Source: Marisa cornuarietis (lineage: Eukaryota > Mollusca > Gastropoda > Architaenioglossa > Ampullariidae). Taken from it: a stretch of DNA of 64,000 nucleotides. The notes under the pieces are model-generated. The model was not told where the DNA came from and made no database searches. It saw nothing but the letters and a program-made list of their open reading frames with translations. The position numbers were made by a program, and so were the translations under genes. The DNA is taken from NCBI GenBank assembly GCA_004794655.1, contig SMMW01000046.1:7427501-7491500 (forward strand). Reading direction: 5' to 3'. Shown in pieces: positions 23,983 through 34,810 of this stretch (within the stretch, counting starts at the first letter, position 1; each line of letters begins with the position of its first letter).

Positions 23983-24930
23983 ATGCGTGGGTGAGTGACC
24001 AAGCAGAAGTATGTATGTTCTTCTGTGTTTCGTGCAAGTGCTTGCGTGTTCGTTTAAAAAACTTTACACGATGGTGTAAAGTGGGGTGGCTAGTCGCGTG
24101 GGTGGGTACGGGAAGGGCTTTAAAAAAAGAAGTAGCCATCTTATTCCTTTTCACGCTTCCTTTGCAGAACGGCAATGTGAAGTTGGGGAACGGAATTTGC
24201 ATTTCGATTGGTCCGCGTGCTTCCTCGCTACGATGCACGTCTGTGTGTCGACAAACGTGTGCAAGATGTTACGAAGGGAGACAAAAGCGGGCACACGTGG
24301 GTCGACGAACCTTTCTAGCGCGTGCCAACAGGCGGCGCCACAGGCGAGAATTCCCCATCCATCCTCCATCCCACTTTTTCCTCGCACCTTTCCAATAAAC
24401 CCGACGCCTACATAAAAAAAGGGGGGAAAGACAGTTGGCTAACTAATCTGTGAAAATCGACTCCGATCTGTACATCACAATGTGTGTCAAATGGTCATCG
24501 ACAGTTGTGACAAATGGACGCTGGGGCAAAAGTCGCAGAAGACAATGAAAATGTTCCTTGCAGATTTATTTTTGAACCCCCTGGGAAGTGCGGGCCTAAC
24601 TTTTTTTGTATGTAAGAAAAATCTTTTCGAGAGGCTGCTCCATCATCCTTTTTGGCGACTAAACAGCAGCTGGTGAGCAGCACTCGAAACCTGCCTTTCC
24701 ATCCAGCGCTGTATCTGTTTTCTTCCACATCCTCGAGGCACCTACAAAAGGTGGGTGGGGGTGGGGGTGGGGCTACTCGATATGACAATGCTTCTATCGA
24801 ATGACTGATGATTGATGAAGACAGGCGAGAACGTGAAATAAATCTTGGACCTGACAGATAACAAGATGGCGTTTGTCTACTGTGTGTGGTGGTCGCCACT
24901 GTTTATTTGAGATCATTGGACTTTGCAATT
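23978..24930. other. Intergenic stretch
   Basis: No confirmed gene. A strong acceptor-like sequence (CACGCTTCCTTTGCAG, ending near 24168) opens a Cys/Arg-rich frame to a TAA inside AATAAA near 24396, but the same segment is also open on the minus strand and shows no family. A G/T-rich run lies at 24751-24774. Confidence 0.4.
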
Positions 24931-24984
24931 TGCGTGCGTGCGTGCGTGCGTGCGTCAGTCAGTCAGTCAGTCAGTCAGTCAGTC
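24931..24984. repeat. (TGCG)n-(TCAG)n compound microsatellite
   Basis: Six TGCG units switch directly to seven TCAG units. Confidence 0.95.
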
Positions 24985-25043
24985 CACCTTGAGTGCACGA
25001 TGAATGACAGATTCGAAAGTCAAAGGTTAACCCTTACCATCAG

Positions 25044-25045
<2 letters not shown>

Positions 25046-25103
<58 letters not shown>
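25046..25103. repeat. (GT)n microsatellite
   Basis: About 58 bases of GT, 62 bases beyond the TGCG/TCAG array. Confidence 0.97.
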
Positions 25104-25107
<4 letters not shown>

Positions 25108-25341
25108 TTCGTGTTTGTTTCACATTTGCTCTTTTTAATCTCATTCTTTTAAGACACAGCTGTTGCCAAACATCCAACACAACCACCACGCCCATGTTCG
25201 AAATTTGTGAACCGAATGATCCGCTCCTGTAACTAGGTTATTTTTTTCTTGAGAAATTAATATTTCGGTAAACTTTTCATTAAACGAAGCTGATAGAAAG
25301 AAATTTAAGAAAGGCCGACGAGTGCGTTAGATCTCTCTCTC

Positions 25342-25347
25342 TCACAC

Positions 25348-25401
<54 letters not shown>
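25342..25401. repeat. (CA)n microsatellite
   Basis: About 60 bases of CA with one CG interruption, preceded by a short TC run. Confidence 0.97.
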
Positions 25402-25404
<3 letters not shown>

Positions 25405-25972
25405 CTGTTTCCATATATATATAAATAAATAATCATGTAGCTCCTCTGACAAAAACAGATTCTGGTTACCTACTTGCTTGATAACGTTGCAGGTATCAGT
25501 GTACCTGTGTTATCAAGCATCTGCTCTATGATCTATGATCTTCTCCCGTTATACACCTTCAGTTGCCGGGCAGTAATCAAGCTTGGCATCTTTTTCAAAT
25601 CATCATCCATCATTCATCATTCATTCATTCATCCATCGACTGATACCAGCTGACGACCAAATGTGCTGCCCCCGCCGGTGCCGGTCGGTGAGGGACCCTT
25701 GTAGATGTAGCGACTGACAAGGTGGGTTTTATGTTTGTTTTAAGTCGCCATGACTAGAACGACAATGTTGTATGGTTTTTTTTCAAATCCGATGTCGTAA
25801 TGTCGTCTTTGATGGTACTAGTCCACTATACAAGGGGAGAGGCACTTGGTGTGACTATCGGCCAATAACTGCAGTGAACAAGAATGAAATAACTGTGTTT
25901 GTACTTTTGTCAAACATCTGTTCACCCCGAGTGCGAAAAGCACACTGAGGCAAACTCACAAGTTCTCCCCAT
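25402..25972. other. Intergenic stretch
   Basis: No gene seen. A TCATTCATTC-type tetranucleotide patch lies at 25607-25634. Confidence 0.55.
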
Positions 25973-26404
25973 ATTGTGACACATGCACGTACCCCACACA
26001 ATGTGACACATCCACGTACCCCACACATTGTGAAACACGCACGTACCCCACACATTGTGAAACACGCACGTACCCCACACATTGTGAAACACGCACGTAC
26101 CCCACACATTGTGAAACACGCACGTACCCCACACATTGTGAAACACGCACGTACCCCACACATTGTGAAACACGCACGTACCCCACACATTGTGAAACAC
26201 GCACGTACCCCACACATTGTGAAACACGCACGTACCCCACACATTGTGAAACACGCACGTACCCCACACATTGTGAAACACGCACGTACCCCACACATTG
26301 TGAAACACGCACGTACCCCACACATTGTGAAACACGCACGTACCCCACACATTGTGACACACGCACGTACCCCACACATTGTGACACACGCACGTACTCC
26401 ACAC
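25973..26404. repeat. 27-bp minisatellite, exactly 16 units
   Basis: The unit ATTGTGAAACACGCACGTAC plus CCCACAC repeats with an exact 27-base step for 432 bases. Units 3-14 are identical and carry GAAAC. Units 1, 2, 15 and 16 carry GACAC plus other changes (ATG or ATCC in place of ACG; ACTCC in the last). Because 27 is a multiple of three, several frames stay open across the array and give 9-residue peptide repeats; these are by-products. A decayed part unit continues to about 26452. Confidence 0.98.
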
Positions 26405-26812
26405 ATTTAATGCACATACAGGCACCCTTATGTACTTACACACTGTGACACATCTATGACCATGGTGCATACGCACACACACACACACACACGCACGCAA
26501 ACACACTGTGTCTAGCTACCTGTCTTATGATGATGCATGATACAGTCTTCTCCGTACGAAATAAGTCGTAAGCTAAGAAGCGCCGTTGTGCAGGACCTGG
26601 ATGTGACTGAATAGGCGAGAAGGGGAATGCACAAGGGGGTGTCTTTCAACTGAAGCCAAATGCTCCCCAGCAATGGGCACAACAGCTGGAGGTGTTATAT
26701 TGGAATCGTTTCCTCATCGGTGACACTCATTGTATTTGTAGGGCTGCTCAGGCTGGACTGGACGGTCAGACAGCGCAGACAGAACAAGGACATGTTGACA
26801 CACGGTTGGAAT

Positions 26813-26922
26813 CTGGGAGGCCGGTAATTTTGCGGACCACACGTATACAACTTGGAAGGACGGTAGCCTGGCGGACCATAAAATAGAGCATTGGCAGGAT
26901 AGTTAATATGGCGGACCACAAA
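26813..26922. repeat. Diverged 39-40 bp tandem repeat, three copies
   Basis: GCGGACCACA or GCGGACCATA starts at 26832, 26871 and 26911, each preceded by a GGTA/AGGAT-like segment and a TGG or ATTTT. Confidence 0.75.
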
Positions 26923-27084
26923 CACTCGTTATCTGCGAATTCATCTTGCACTAGTTTTGTCTCTGTAGGGTTAAGTATTGTGGCTCCTCATTCTATACTT
27001 GTTCTGTCTTCATGTTGCGAAGGCTGATGACATACTTTCAAGACAAGAAAACCTACAAGCCAAGAATGCAGGACTCGGATATAA

Positions 27085-27370
27085 TACAAGATATAATTCA
27101 CTGTGACCACGAGTATATTTACAGTCTGTGTGATGGTATTGTTTACCATACTCAAGGTGCATTATTGGAGGTGTGTGGTAAATGAGGTAAAATCGCCTTA
27201 CATGCTGTACTGTACCACAAACACTATTATTGGAAACTGTACGGTAAACGATATTATGACCATACACAGTGTGCTCAGTTGATGTAAGCGACACGTGACT
27301 ATATTGTGTTATTGGAGGTGTGTGGTAAACAATACAATGGCCATATTTTACAGTGACCAGTGGACATACA
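27085..27370. repeat. Diverged tandem repeat, roughly 65-85 bp unit
   Basis: TTATTGGAGGTGTGTGGTAAA at 27164 and 27310, and TTATTGGAAACTGTACGGTAAA at 27227, are followed in the last two by ATGACCATA or ATGGCCATA. The inverse GTTTACCATA (27141) suggests inverted pieces as well. Confidence 0.6.
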
Positions 27371-27691
27371 GATATCAGCAATATGCTTTCCGACATTAAA
27401 AACAAGGGGGGGGGGGTGAGTTATTGCAGACCGTTTGTGTAGGAAAAGCAGGATAAAAAAATCAGTTAGCGGTCAGCGTTGTTAAAGTTTGCTTGCCGGA
27501 CTCTAAGGTTGGTGAAGTGCACTGATTTATAGGCTTAGACGATTGACAAAGCCCACTAACTTCCTGGCCTATAAGGCTAGTCAATGAGGATTATTGGACT
27601 TTAGGAATGGTAGCTGACTAGACTATCGGGTCAGTCAAATCCATTCATTCATTGCCTGACTGGTCGGCCCTTACTATTCGTCGGGTAGACT
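27371..27691. other. Intergenic stretch
   Basis: A G-run at 27407-27416; otherwise no feature recognised. Confidence 0.55.
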
Positions 27692-28190
27692 GGTTAAACA
27701 GAGTGACATAGAGTTAAGCAGAGTGCCATAGAGATAAATACAGAGTGCCATAGTTAAACAGAGTGCCATAAAGTTAAACACAGAATGCCATAGAGTTAAA
27801 CACAGAATGCCATAGAGTTAAACACAGAATGCCATAGAGTTAAACAGAGTGCCATAGAGATAAACACAGAGTGCCATAGAGATAAACACAGAGTGACAGA
27901 GTTAAACACACAGTGACATAGAGTTAAACACAGAGTGCCATAAAGTTAAACAGAGTGCCATAGAGTTAAACAGTGACAGAGTTAAACACAGAGCGGCATA
28001 AACAGAGTGCCATAGAGTTAAACAAAGAGTGATAGAGTTAAACAGAGTGCCGTAGAGTTAAACACAGAGTGATAGAGTTAAACAGAGTGCCGTAGAGTTA
28101 AACACAGAGTGACAGAGTTAAACAGAATAGCATAGAGTTAAACAGAGTGACAGAGCTAAACACAGAGTGGCATAGAGTTAAACAGAGAGA
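27692..28190. repeat. Minisatellite, about 20-24 bp unit, more than 20 copies
   Basis: The unit AGTTAAACACAGAGTGCCAT plus AG repeats through the whole block. Length varies because CACAG or CAG may be present, and GCC alternates with GAC or GAT. Copy-to-copy variation suggests repeated slippage and local shuffling. Confidence 0.93.
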
Positions 28191-30021
28191 GGGCGACTGT
28201 CCTCAGCAGCTTACAAGGTTCGCCACAGATGTCTGTCGTTAGCGGAAGTTAGACGCACATCGCCCCCAGACCCACTTTACTGTAGGTTTGCTGATGTTTA
28301 CCTGTCGGACTAGGGCTGGTAAAGTAACGATGCTCAAGGGCTGCTGACACTCATTTAGTTTATAGGATTTCTCAAGTCAACAGATTAGTTATACTAAAAG
28401 GACTTGGATGTCTAAGATTCATGAAGCTCACCTTCTATCGATCGTCGCTCCACAAAAAAAAGCCGTAATTGTTTTGCATATTCTGGGATGGATGGCCACA
28501 AGTGTCAAAGGTTAGTCACGAGTTTGGGCTGTTATCATTTGACACGAATGTTTGTTTTATTTTTATTTTTCATCTTTTTTGTTTAAAGGCTTCTTACAAA
28601 ATGTAAATAATTTTTTAGTTTAACTGTAATGCGCCAGCCTGGATGTACTGTATGTACTAAAGTTACGTACGTTTGCACAAAAACTGTTAGTCCAAACAGA
28701 AACAAAACACCGTCCAGTACAACTGTGTGCCAAGGAAATGAATCCAGGCTACCCAGGGTGCAGACGCTGCAAAGTGCCTTGCCGAACCACTCTGACGATC
28801 GACCAGTCCAGCGTGGTCCACCCTACCACCCCCACACCCCACTACTGAGGTCGAGGTCGCCATGAGCAGATTATTATTAATTTACTTGAGCGTTTGATTG
28901 AGGCTCATGGAAGACAGGTGGAGATGCTCGTAGATTTTGTCCTCGGGTGCTTCGCAACTTGATACACCTACTGCTCTTTTGGCAGACCACTGCTCGATTT
29001 CCACCTGAGCTGTCATCTACCCCCCGCTACTGCAGGCTTTTGTGTCGGGACACAACACTGGTGGCTGTAATCATGTCGCTCCTTTCGCTGCATTTTTCAC
29101 CTCTCGTCCCTCCGTCGAGTGCGGGGAAGAGAAGGCGAGGAGAATTTCTGAGGAGCCTTGCCGAGTGTGGTTTGTGCAGAAAACGATTCAGCTCTTTACA
29201 CTCTTTATAATGTCTGTGTTTGTTGCCTTAAAAACATCATCAAAAGCCTCGGCCTTTCTTTCGTCACTTCCATCTCCTCGTCCGTAGCGGGGTTCCCCCC
29301 CCCTCTTTTTTTTCTAAGCGACGCAGTTGGCGAGGACAGAAGGTGACCTCCCCTCCCGTGTCGGGTCAGGCAGTGCGATCGAACTGTGAAAACTGTATGA
29401 TGGGGGCTGGGGGCAGAGGATTCCAGAATAGTGAAGCCAGGGCGCGCTACGGTCGTTCAAGCGAGCTTTTCTCTGATCAAACCTACGTGTCGCTCACTTT
29501 TTTTTGGGGGGGGTGGGTGGGAGGAAGGGTAGGGGCACGTTTTCTCCCTTTGGAAGCGAGGATCACTTTCAAACTCCTATAACATGGCTTCACGTTAAGA
29601 GACCCCTGTACCCGACTCCCCCAACTCACACATACAAATGCCGCTGTTTAAAAAAAATAAATATAAAAATAGACCTTGGTTTTTCTAGACATTTCGTGTA
29701 GCGTCGAGAGTGCAGTGCAGCCCCACCACCACCACCATCCCAACCCTCGACAACAACGTCAACCCCCTCCCCAACCACCATCGTGTTCCACCTCCCCACT
29801 ACCCTCCACTCCTCCTCCCAGCCTCTCCCGTCAACCTTGTCGCGGCCAGGGTACGACCCGAGTCATTCAATGCTCCGTGGCGGTCCGCACATTGAGAGGA
29901 ACTTCTGGTCCTGAAAGATTTATGCAAAAATCATGAAGCCTCATTCACGGCGCTGCTTCCGACGGCCAGAAAGCGGGAGGGAGCGCGACACGGGGCGGCA
30001 CTCAGACGGAGGGAGCCCGAC
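28191..30021. other. Intergenic stretch
   Basis: No gene recognised. G-run at 29505-29515. C/A-rich, CCACC-type low-complexity sequence lies at 29721-29830. The sequence becomes GC- and CpG-rich from about 29880 to 30150, which could be a CpG-rich regulatory patch. Confidence 0.45.
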
Positions 30022-30189
30022 ATGCTGCAGTCCGGGTGCGCGGCCCGTCAGCTGCTCTTTGAAGTCGTCGGCGTGGTGGTGGTGTTGGTGGCCCGAGTGG
30101 TGCTGGCGAAAGACGGTTGCTGCAACGGTGACGACCTTCTACTCAGGCAACCAGGGACAGCTAGTAGTGAGACGAAAGTATTTTTCTGA
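30022..30189 (+). CDS. Possible small ORF or first exon with signal-peptide-like N-terminus
   Basis: An ATG at 30022 opens 55 codons to a TGA. The N-terminus reads MLQSGCAARQLLFEVVGVVV, then VLVARVVLAKDG, i.e. a hydrophobic core followed by a plausible ALA-like cleavage region and then a polar Cys/Asp segment. It lies in the only CpG-rich patch of this area. Against it: the hydrophobic stretch comes largely from a GTGGTGGTG repeat, no homologue is recognised, and the other two frames are also open. A GT donor after AACG (near 30128) would make it a first exon. Weak evidence. Confidence 0.15.
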   Translation: MLQSGCAARQLLFEVVGVVVVLVARVVLAKDGCCNGDDLLLRQPGTASSETKVFF

Positions 30190-32690
30190 GACATTCTGAC
30201 CGACTCACAGCTAAAGCGTTTTAGTGTTAAAAAAAACTTTAAAAATTTGTTAGCGTTACCACCAGGGCTTAGGCCCAGTAGCACAGCATGCTTCTAGAAC
30301 TTGAAGATATTCTGAAGAAGTTAATTTAGAATTTGTTTTTGAAAATTCCTCTTAAGTCATTTAGATGCGTCGTACAAGCGTCTTGGAACTGTGAGTAGAT
30401 TTGGTAAAGAGGATATTGGCTGTTTTATCTACATGATATACGATTATAACGAGGGAGATGTGCAGTCTGAGGGCTGACAAGACAAGAAAATTATTATTGT
30501 TTATTAGGTCACAAAGGTCACATACAGAAGTTTTCGTGCTGCCGAGAGTAGTCTTCGCCTTGACGACGGTTTTTTTTTCTGACCATCCGGCCCCGTTATA
30601 CCCCGTTTCAAGAGTAGAAGTGAGTAACAACAACAGCAAACATCCTGAATATAAAATAAAATGTTAATACAATTCTGTAAAATATATCACAACAACATTA
30701 TCATTATACATTAAAGAAGCCTCAGTTGATAATTGTAATTGGTTGTGATCCAGACCGCTTTTCTTACACATGTAATTATGTTGGTGTATGTGTGTAACGT
30801 CAACAGTTTTAAGACACTGCGTGGTTTTCACCTAGGCGCCACCTGACAACTCCGTGTTATATATATATATATATATTTCAAACTCTCTCATGCGATGTGC
30901 AAGTGAAGGAGGATGTGGTGCAGAATAAAGCCCACATCTTTACATCTTTGTCTATCTCCTCCATTTTCTCCTCTTCTTCTTTGTCCTCCTCGTCTTGAAC
31001 AGATTAATCTCCAAATCCTTTCAAGGAAGTGGCGCCTTGCACGACAGAGTAGTTACAGAGATCAAAACTTTGTTTTCATCCTCAAAAAAAAAAAAACCCG
31101 ATGGGCCAGTCTATGACACTGTTTGGAGACTAAGCCCGCAGCACGGCGCTACAGTCTCTTAGAAATGGTCGTGGATATGGGAGGATATGGGAGGGAAACG
31201 ACTGCGAAAGGTCGAAGAAGAGCTGTAAATGCTGGACCGTCACCAGTGAAGGAGAAGCGGTGACAAGTGCACGAGAAGACGGCCGTCAGAGACGGTGAAG
31301 AGTAACCATTCCTTTTAGGATTAGTGTTTGTTCGAGTGGTCTTCAGTTACAATGGTCTAGCAATTATAGGATCAACGAATGGAGTTCAGACCAAAGCTCT
31401 TTCGTCGAAACGACTGTCGTCAAAAGCTTTTTGTTTTTGTCTTTCTCTGTCTCTACGACTCTACCTACTCTTTCTCTCTGAAAATGTGAAGGTGGTCCCT
31501 TAACTTTCTCAGGTGGTGGTGGTGGTTGGAGGGGGGTGAGGTGTAGCTTTACGCGAGGGCAATGGTGGCCATCTCCTCTCTCTTGCTGCCTGACCTGACA
31601 AACAGCTCACTCTAGCAAGACAAATGGTGCAGAATAGTGGATTAAATATAGCAAAGAAAAGGTTACAATATGCATATTGGCGAGGCACTAGTATGTCATG
31701 GCCAATTATAGAATACTTAAACAACTCTTTGGAACCCATAGCTAGGTGTAAAGAAATATTAATGTTTATTGTGCCAGATTCACTCTTGTCTAAAACCCAA
31801 CTGTTAAGAAGATACGGGTTCATGCAGCTTTAAACTCATTAATTATCGAACCCCTTTTTGTGTTTCCCAAAGAAGGTTTCCTTGATGCTGATGGGTTTTG
31901 CTTTGCTCTGTCCAACTGTTTTTTCCTGATGGCCTCCCCTACTGCCTTTCCCTGCAAGCTCTCCGGAAACGGTCATCTTCCCATAGAAGTCTGTGGTCGT
32001 CTTCTACGCTGTGTGTACATCGTGAACCGGATGATTGACTGGACGAACGTGTATTTGGGATACTGAGTGGGGCATTGTGGGACGTAGCGAGAGATGCCAA
32101 GGCAGTTGTCTCCCCTTCCGTAGAAGTGAAAGGCTCGGTGCTCAAGGAAAGTTTGAGACGCAGAATGAGTGAAAGATAGAATGACCTCCCTTGTTAATCC
32201 CGGTCTCAACACGAGGGTGAGGACGGCGCTGGCTTCATCTGTCAGCAAAACCTTTCTCAAGGACAGACGAAGCGCTCTACCTTTCCTCCAAATTAGTCCT
32301 ATTAAGAATAGCCGTATGAGTGTAAAGAGATCATTCGGAGGAGAGAAAAATCAAGATGGAACAGTTGATGATGAGACGGGCGATGATGATGGTGATCATG
32401 ATTGCTGCTGATGATAATGGTGAAGATGATTGCTGCTGATGATGATGACGATGATGATGATAAAGAAAAAAAGAAAGAGAAGTGCTGTTTTATTCTGCAT
32501 GTCCAGTGACAGGACTTTCCTCACTGAACCCCAAAGACAGGCTTTCACAAAACAGGAAGAAAAACCCCTTTGGCCTGTTTCATTGGCAGCGTCTTTTATT
32601 CACAGTCACAACGATGACATAAATTTTCAAGACAGAAGCGACGGAGCGTGCCCCCGAACTAAGTGGGCGACAACGGAAATGATCTTTTCT
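30190..32690. other. Intergenic stretch
   Basis: No gene seen. Short (AT)n at 30859-30876, poly-A at 31084-31096, GGT-type run at 31512-31526. Repeated GATGATTGCTGCTGATGAT segments within a GAT-rich patch occupy 32360-32462. Confidence 0.5.
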
Positions 32691-32702
32691 CCAGCAGAGG
32701 GC
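32691..32702 (+). promoter_or_regulatory. CTCF-like motif, plus orientation
   Basis: CCAGCAGAGGGC is an exact match to the CTCF core CCASYAGRKGGC, extended by AGCA. It sits at the start of a GC-richer segment. Confidence 0.4.
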
Positions 32703-33924
32703 AGCACCGTTCACCCATAAAAAATAAAAGGAAAAAAAGGCCTCAGAGCGTTTTATCCCCTCGGATGTCAGCGGGAGCTGTCGGCAGAGCTGACCAGACC
32801 TTGTCCTGTGCTAAAATACAACCTTGTGGGAGCGTGGCGCCGGGAGAAACGCAGTCGGCGCATGCGGGGCCAGACAACAGCACGTGTAGAGAGGGAGGTC
32901 AGTGAAGGCTGCTTTGTCCAATCACGGCGTAGCAAGTCCATCGCATCAGCCAACGTAGCAATGGTCAACGTTGCCAGGGAACACGACACCACCAAAAACA
33001 ACAATATGTACAAAAGTTTTAAAGGAGATCTACTTAAAAAACGATTTCCCTAACCGAGACACGCTTACAAAACTTAACTATGCACAGACAGAAGTCAGAC
33101 TCGTGACGTCACGCTTGTTCATAGATATACATATAGATATATGATCTAAGTTTTCTCATTGGCTGACGCTTGACGTAAACATATCCTGTACAACCCTGAC
33201 GTCAGCGTTGATCTCTTTCTGCCCGTAATGATGTTTGTAGCAATGTGTCTTGAGAATACTAAAATAAAGTACATTCATCTAGACTGGCCAAAAATCTTGT
33301 CTTGCACTGAGCTATTCCTAGTCTCTATTAGAAACTTTTTGTGTGCACCAGGCTATTCCTTTAACACTCGCTATCAGAAGATTCTGCCCCACACAGGCCC
33401 CCCACAATTTTGGACCAATAATATCATTCGAGTAACTTAAAAACTATTTTAAACTGTTCAAGTCACCAAGAATGCGCGATGTTATTGGCTACACCATTCT
33501 GCATGATGCAGCATCTTTTAGTTTCCACAAGAAATTTCAGTTTCTTTGCAGGAAACGTAGCATTAACTCTAATCATAACCCGAACGCAAGACTAAGTGTC
33601 TGCTGCGTTCTTGTATTTATCGTTTATATTTTAAAGCATTTAATTGGTTCTTTTTGAGACTGGGGTGAGTATGAGTTGAATTGTTGTGGCTTTATGTTGA
33701 TATTGTTGCTGTGTCCCATGAAAATTTTAAAATAGCCCCTATCGCTCTACGACTGGACTTAAGGTGTGAACAGAAACATTTGCAGCCTGGATCACAGTTT
33801 TTCAAGTGATCTGCGCTGGAGCAGCTTCTTGCTAGACATCATTCATATCTGGCATTTTCTAGACGATAATTTTGCATGCTATACTGTTTGCGTCCATGTC
33901 TGTCTTTATTACTGCTAGTACGAG
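32703..33924. other. Intergenic stretch
   Basis: A GC-richer patch at 32760-32980 includes GTTGCCAGGGAAC (a near X-box). The rest is AT-rich with no recognised gene. Confidence 0.45.
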
Positions 33925-33986
33925 TACTATTTGGAATTGCCCTTGGGGATAAATAAAGTGGTATTGTATTGTATTGTATTGTATTA
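33925..33986 (+). mobile_element. 3' end of a non-LTR retroelement (LINE or SINE tail)
   Basis: GCCCTTGGGGATAAATAAAG, then TGGTATTG and four further ATTGT-type repeats, is the pattern of a retroposon 3' end: a conserved terminus with AATAAA followed by a short tandem tail. Sequence to the left may be part of the element but shows no reverse-transcriptase reading, so the copy is severely 5'-truncated or is a SINE. Confidence 0.6.
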
Positions 33987-34303
33987 CAGTATAGTATAAA
34001 TTTAAGATTCCCTTTCGTGTCCACCGCGTGTTACTGTCAGCATCTTTTGTCAGTTACTAGCCCGTTCCCTGTCCCCGTTTTGTAGCGTGAAAAGACTTCT
34101 TAAGGTTCCAGAAACTGATCTCAGATCTTCTTGACACTGTTCCTTCAGTTTTGTCTGCGGATGTCTTCAGGTGAGCTGAAATATGCATCTCTGCCTAGAA
34201 GTTTTAAATCTCAGGTAAAAACGTGTGCTTTTCGTCTTTCACTAAAATAACTTTCCATCTGCTTGCTGTAGAAATAATAAATGTGTTGGGTCTTGCTGTA
34301 CGG

Positions 34304-34304
<1 letters not shown>

Positions 34305-34374
<70 letters not shown>

Positions 34375-34405
34375 AGCGAGCGTGCGTGCGTGCGTGCGTG
34401 CGTGC
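34305..34405. repeat. (GT)n-(GTGC)n compound microsatellite
   Basis: About 52 bases of GT pass into GTGC tetranucleotides with one GAGC interruption. Confidence 0.97.
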
Positions 34406-34750
34406 AGGACTCGAAGGGGCTGCCTTAAAGTGACTTGTATAGTGTGGCCACTAAATGCACAAAATCCGGCTAAAGATAAGACTGTGTATATAAGGCCAAC
34501 TACTTTAGTGACGTTGGTGTGGAGGACCATAGAGGCATGTGACGGGAAGTGTCACTGTCCTTACCTGGACACATGTGGTCAGATCAATAACAATGTATGT
34601 CGAAGTTTTCCTCTATTACCATCATGTAAACATTCGCCAACAATAGGCAGATAGTCAGCCCCCTACAACACTAAGAATACTTTGGTGAAGGGAATTCATT
34701 GATAATGACGATGTCGACGATGAAAGCAGAACGACGTTTGGGAGCTGACA

Positions 34751-34753
34751 CCA

Positions 34754-34808
<55 letters not shown>
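34751..34808. repeat. (CA)n-(CG)n-(CA)n microsatellite
   Basis: CA repeats flank a central alternating GCGCGCGC block of about 15 bases. Alternating purine-pyrimidine DNA with a CG core is a classic potential Z-DNA former. Confidence 0.95.

Positions 34809-34810
<2 letters not shown>

Noticed and set aside
24169..24398. Cys/Arg-rich frame after a strong acceptor-like CTTCCTTTGCAG, ending in AATAAA
   Set aside because: The frame stays open through the pyrimidine tract itself and the minus strand is equally open; no family resemblance.
25973..26404. CRISPR-like array
   Set aside because: Units are contiguous without spacers and the host is an animal genome; it is a minisatellite.
25855..26506. 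Reading frames of 144-194 codons across the 27-bp array on both strands (9-residue repeats)
   Set aside because: A 27-base unit cannot introduce stops in an open frame, so several frames are open at once; no coding signal.
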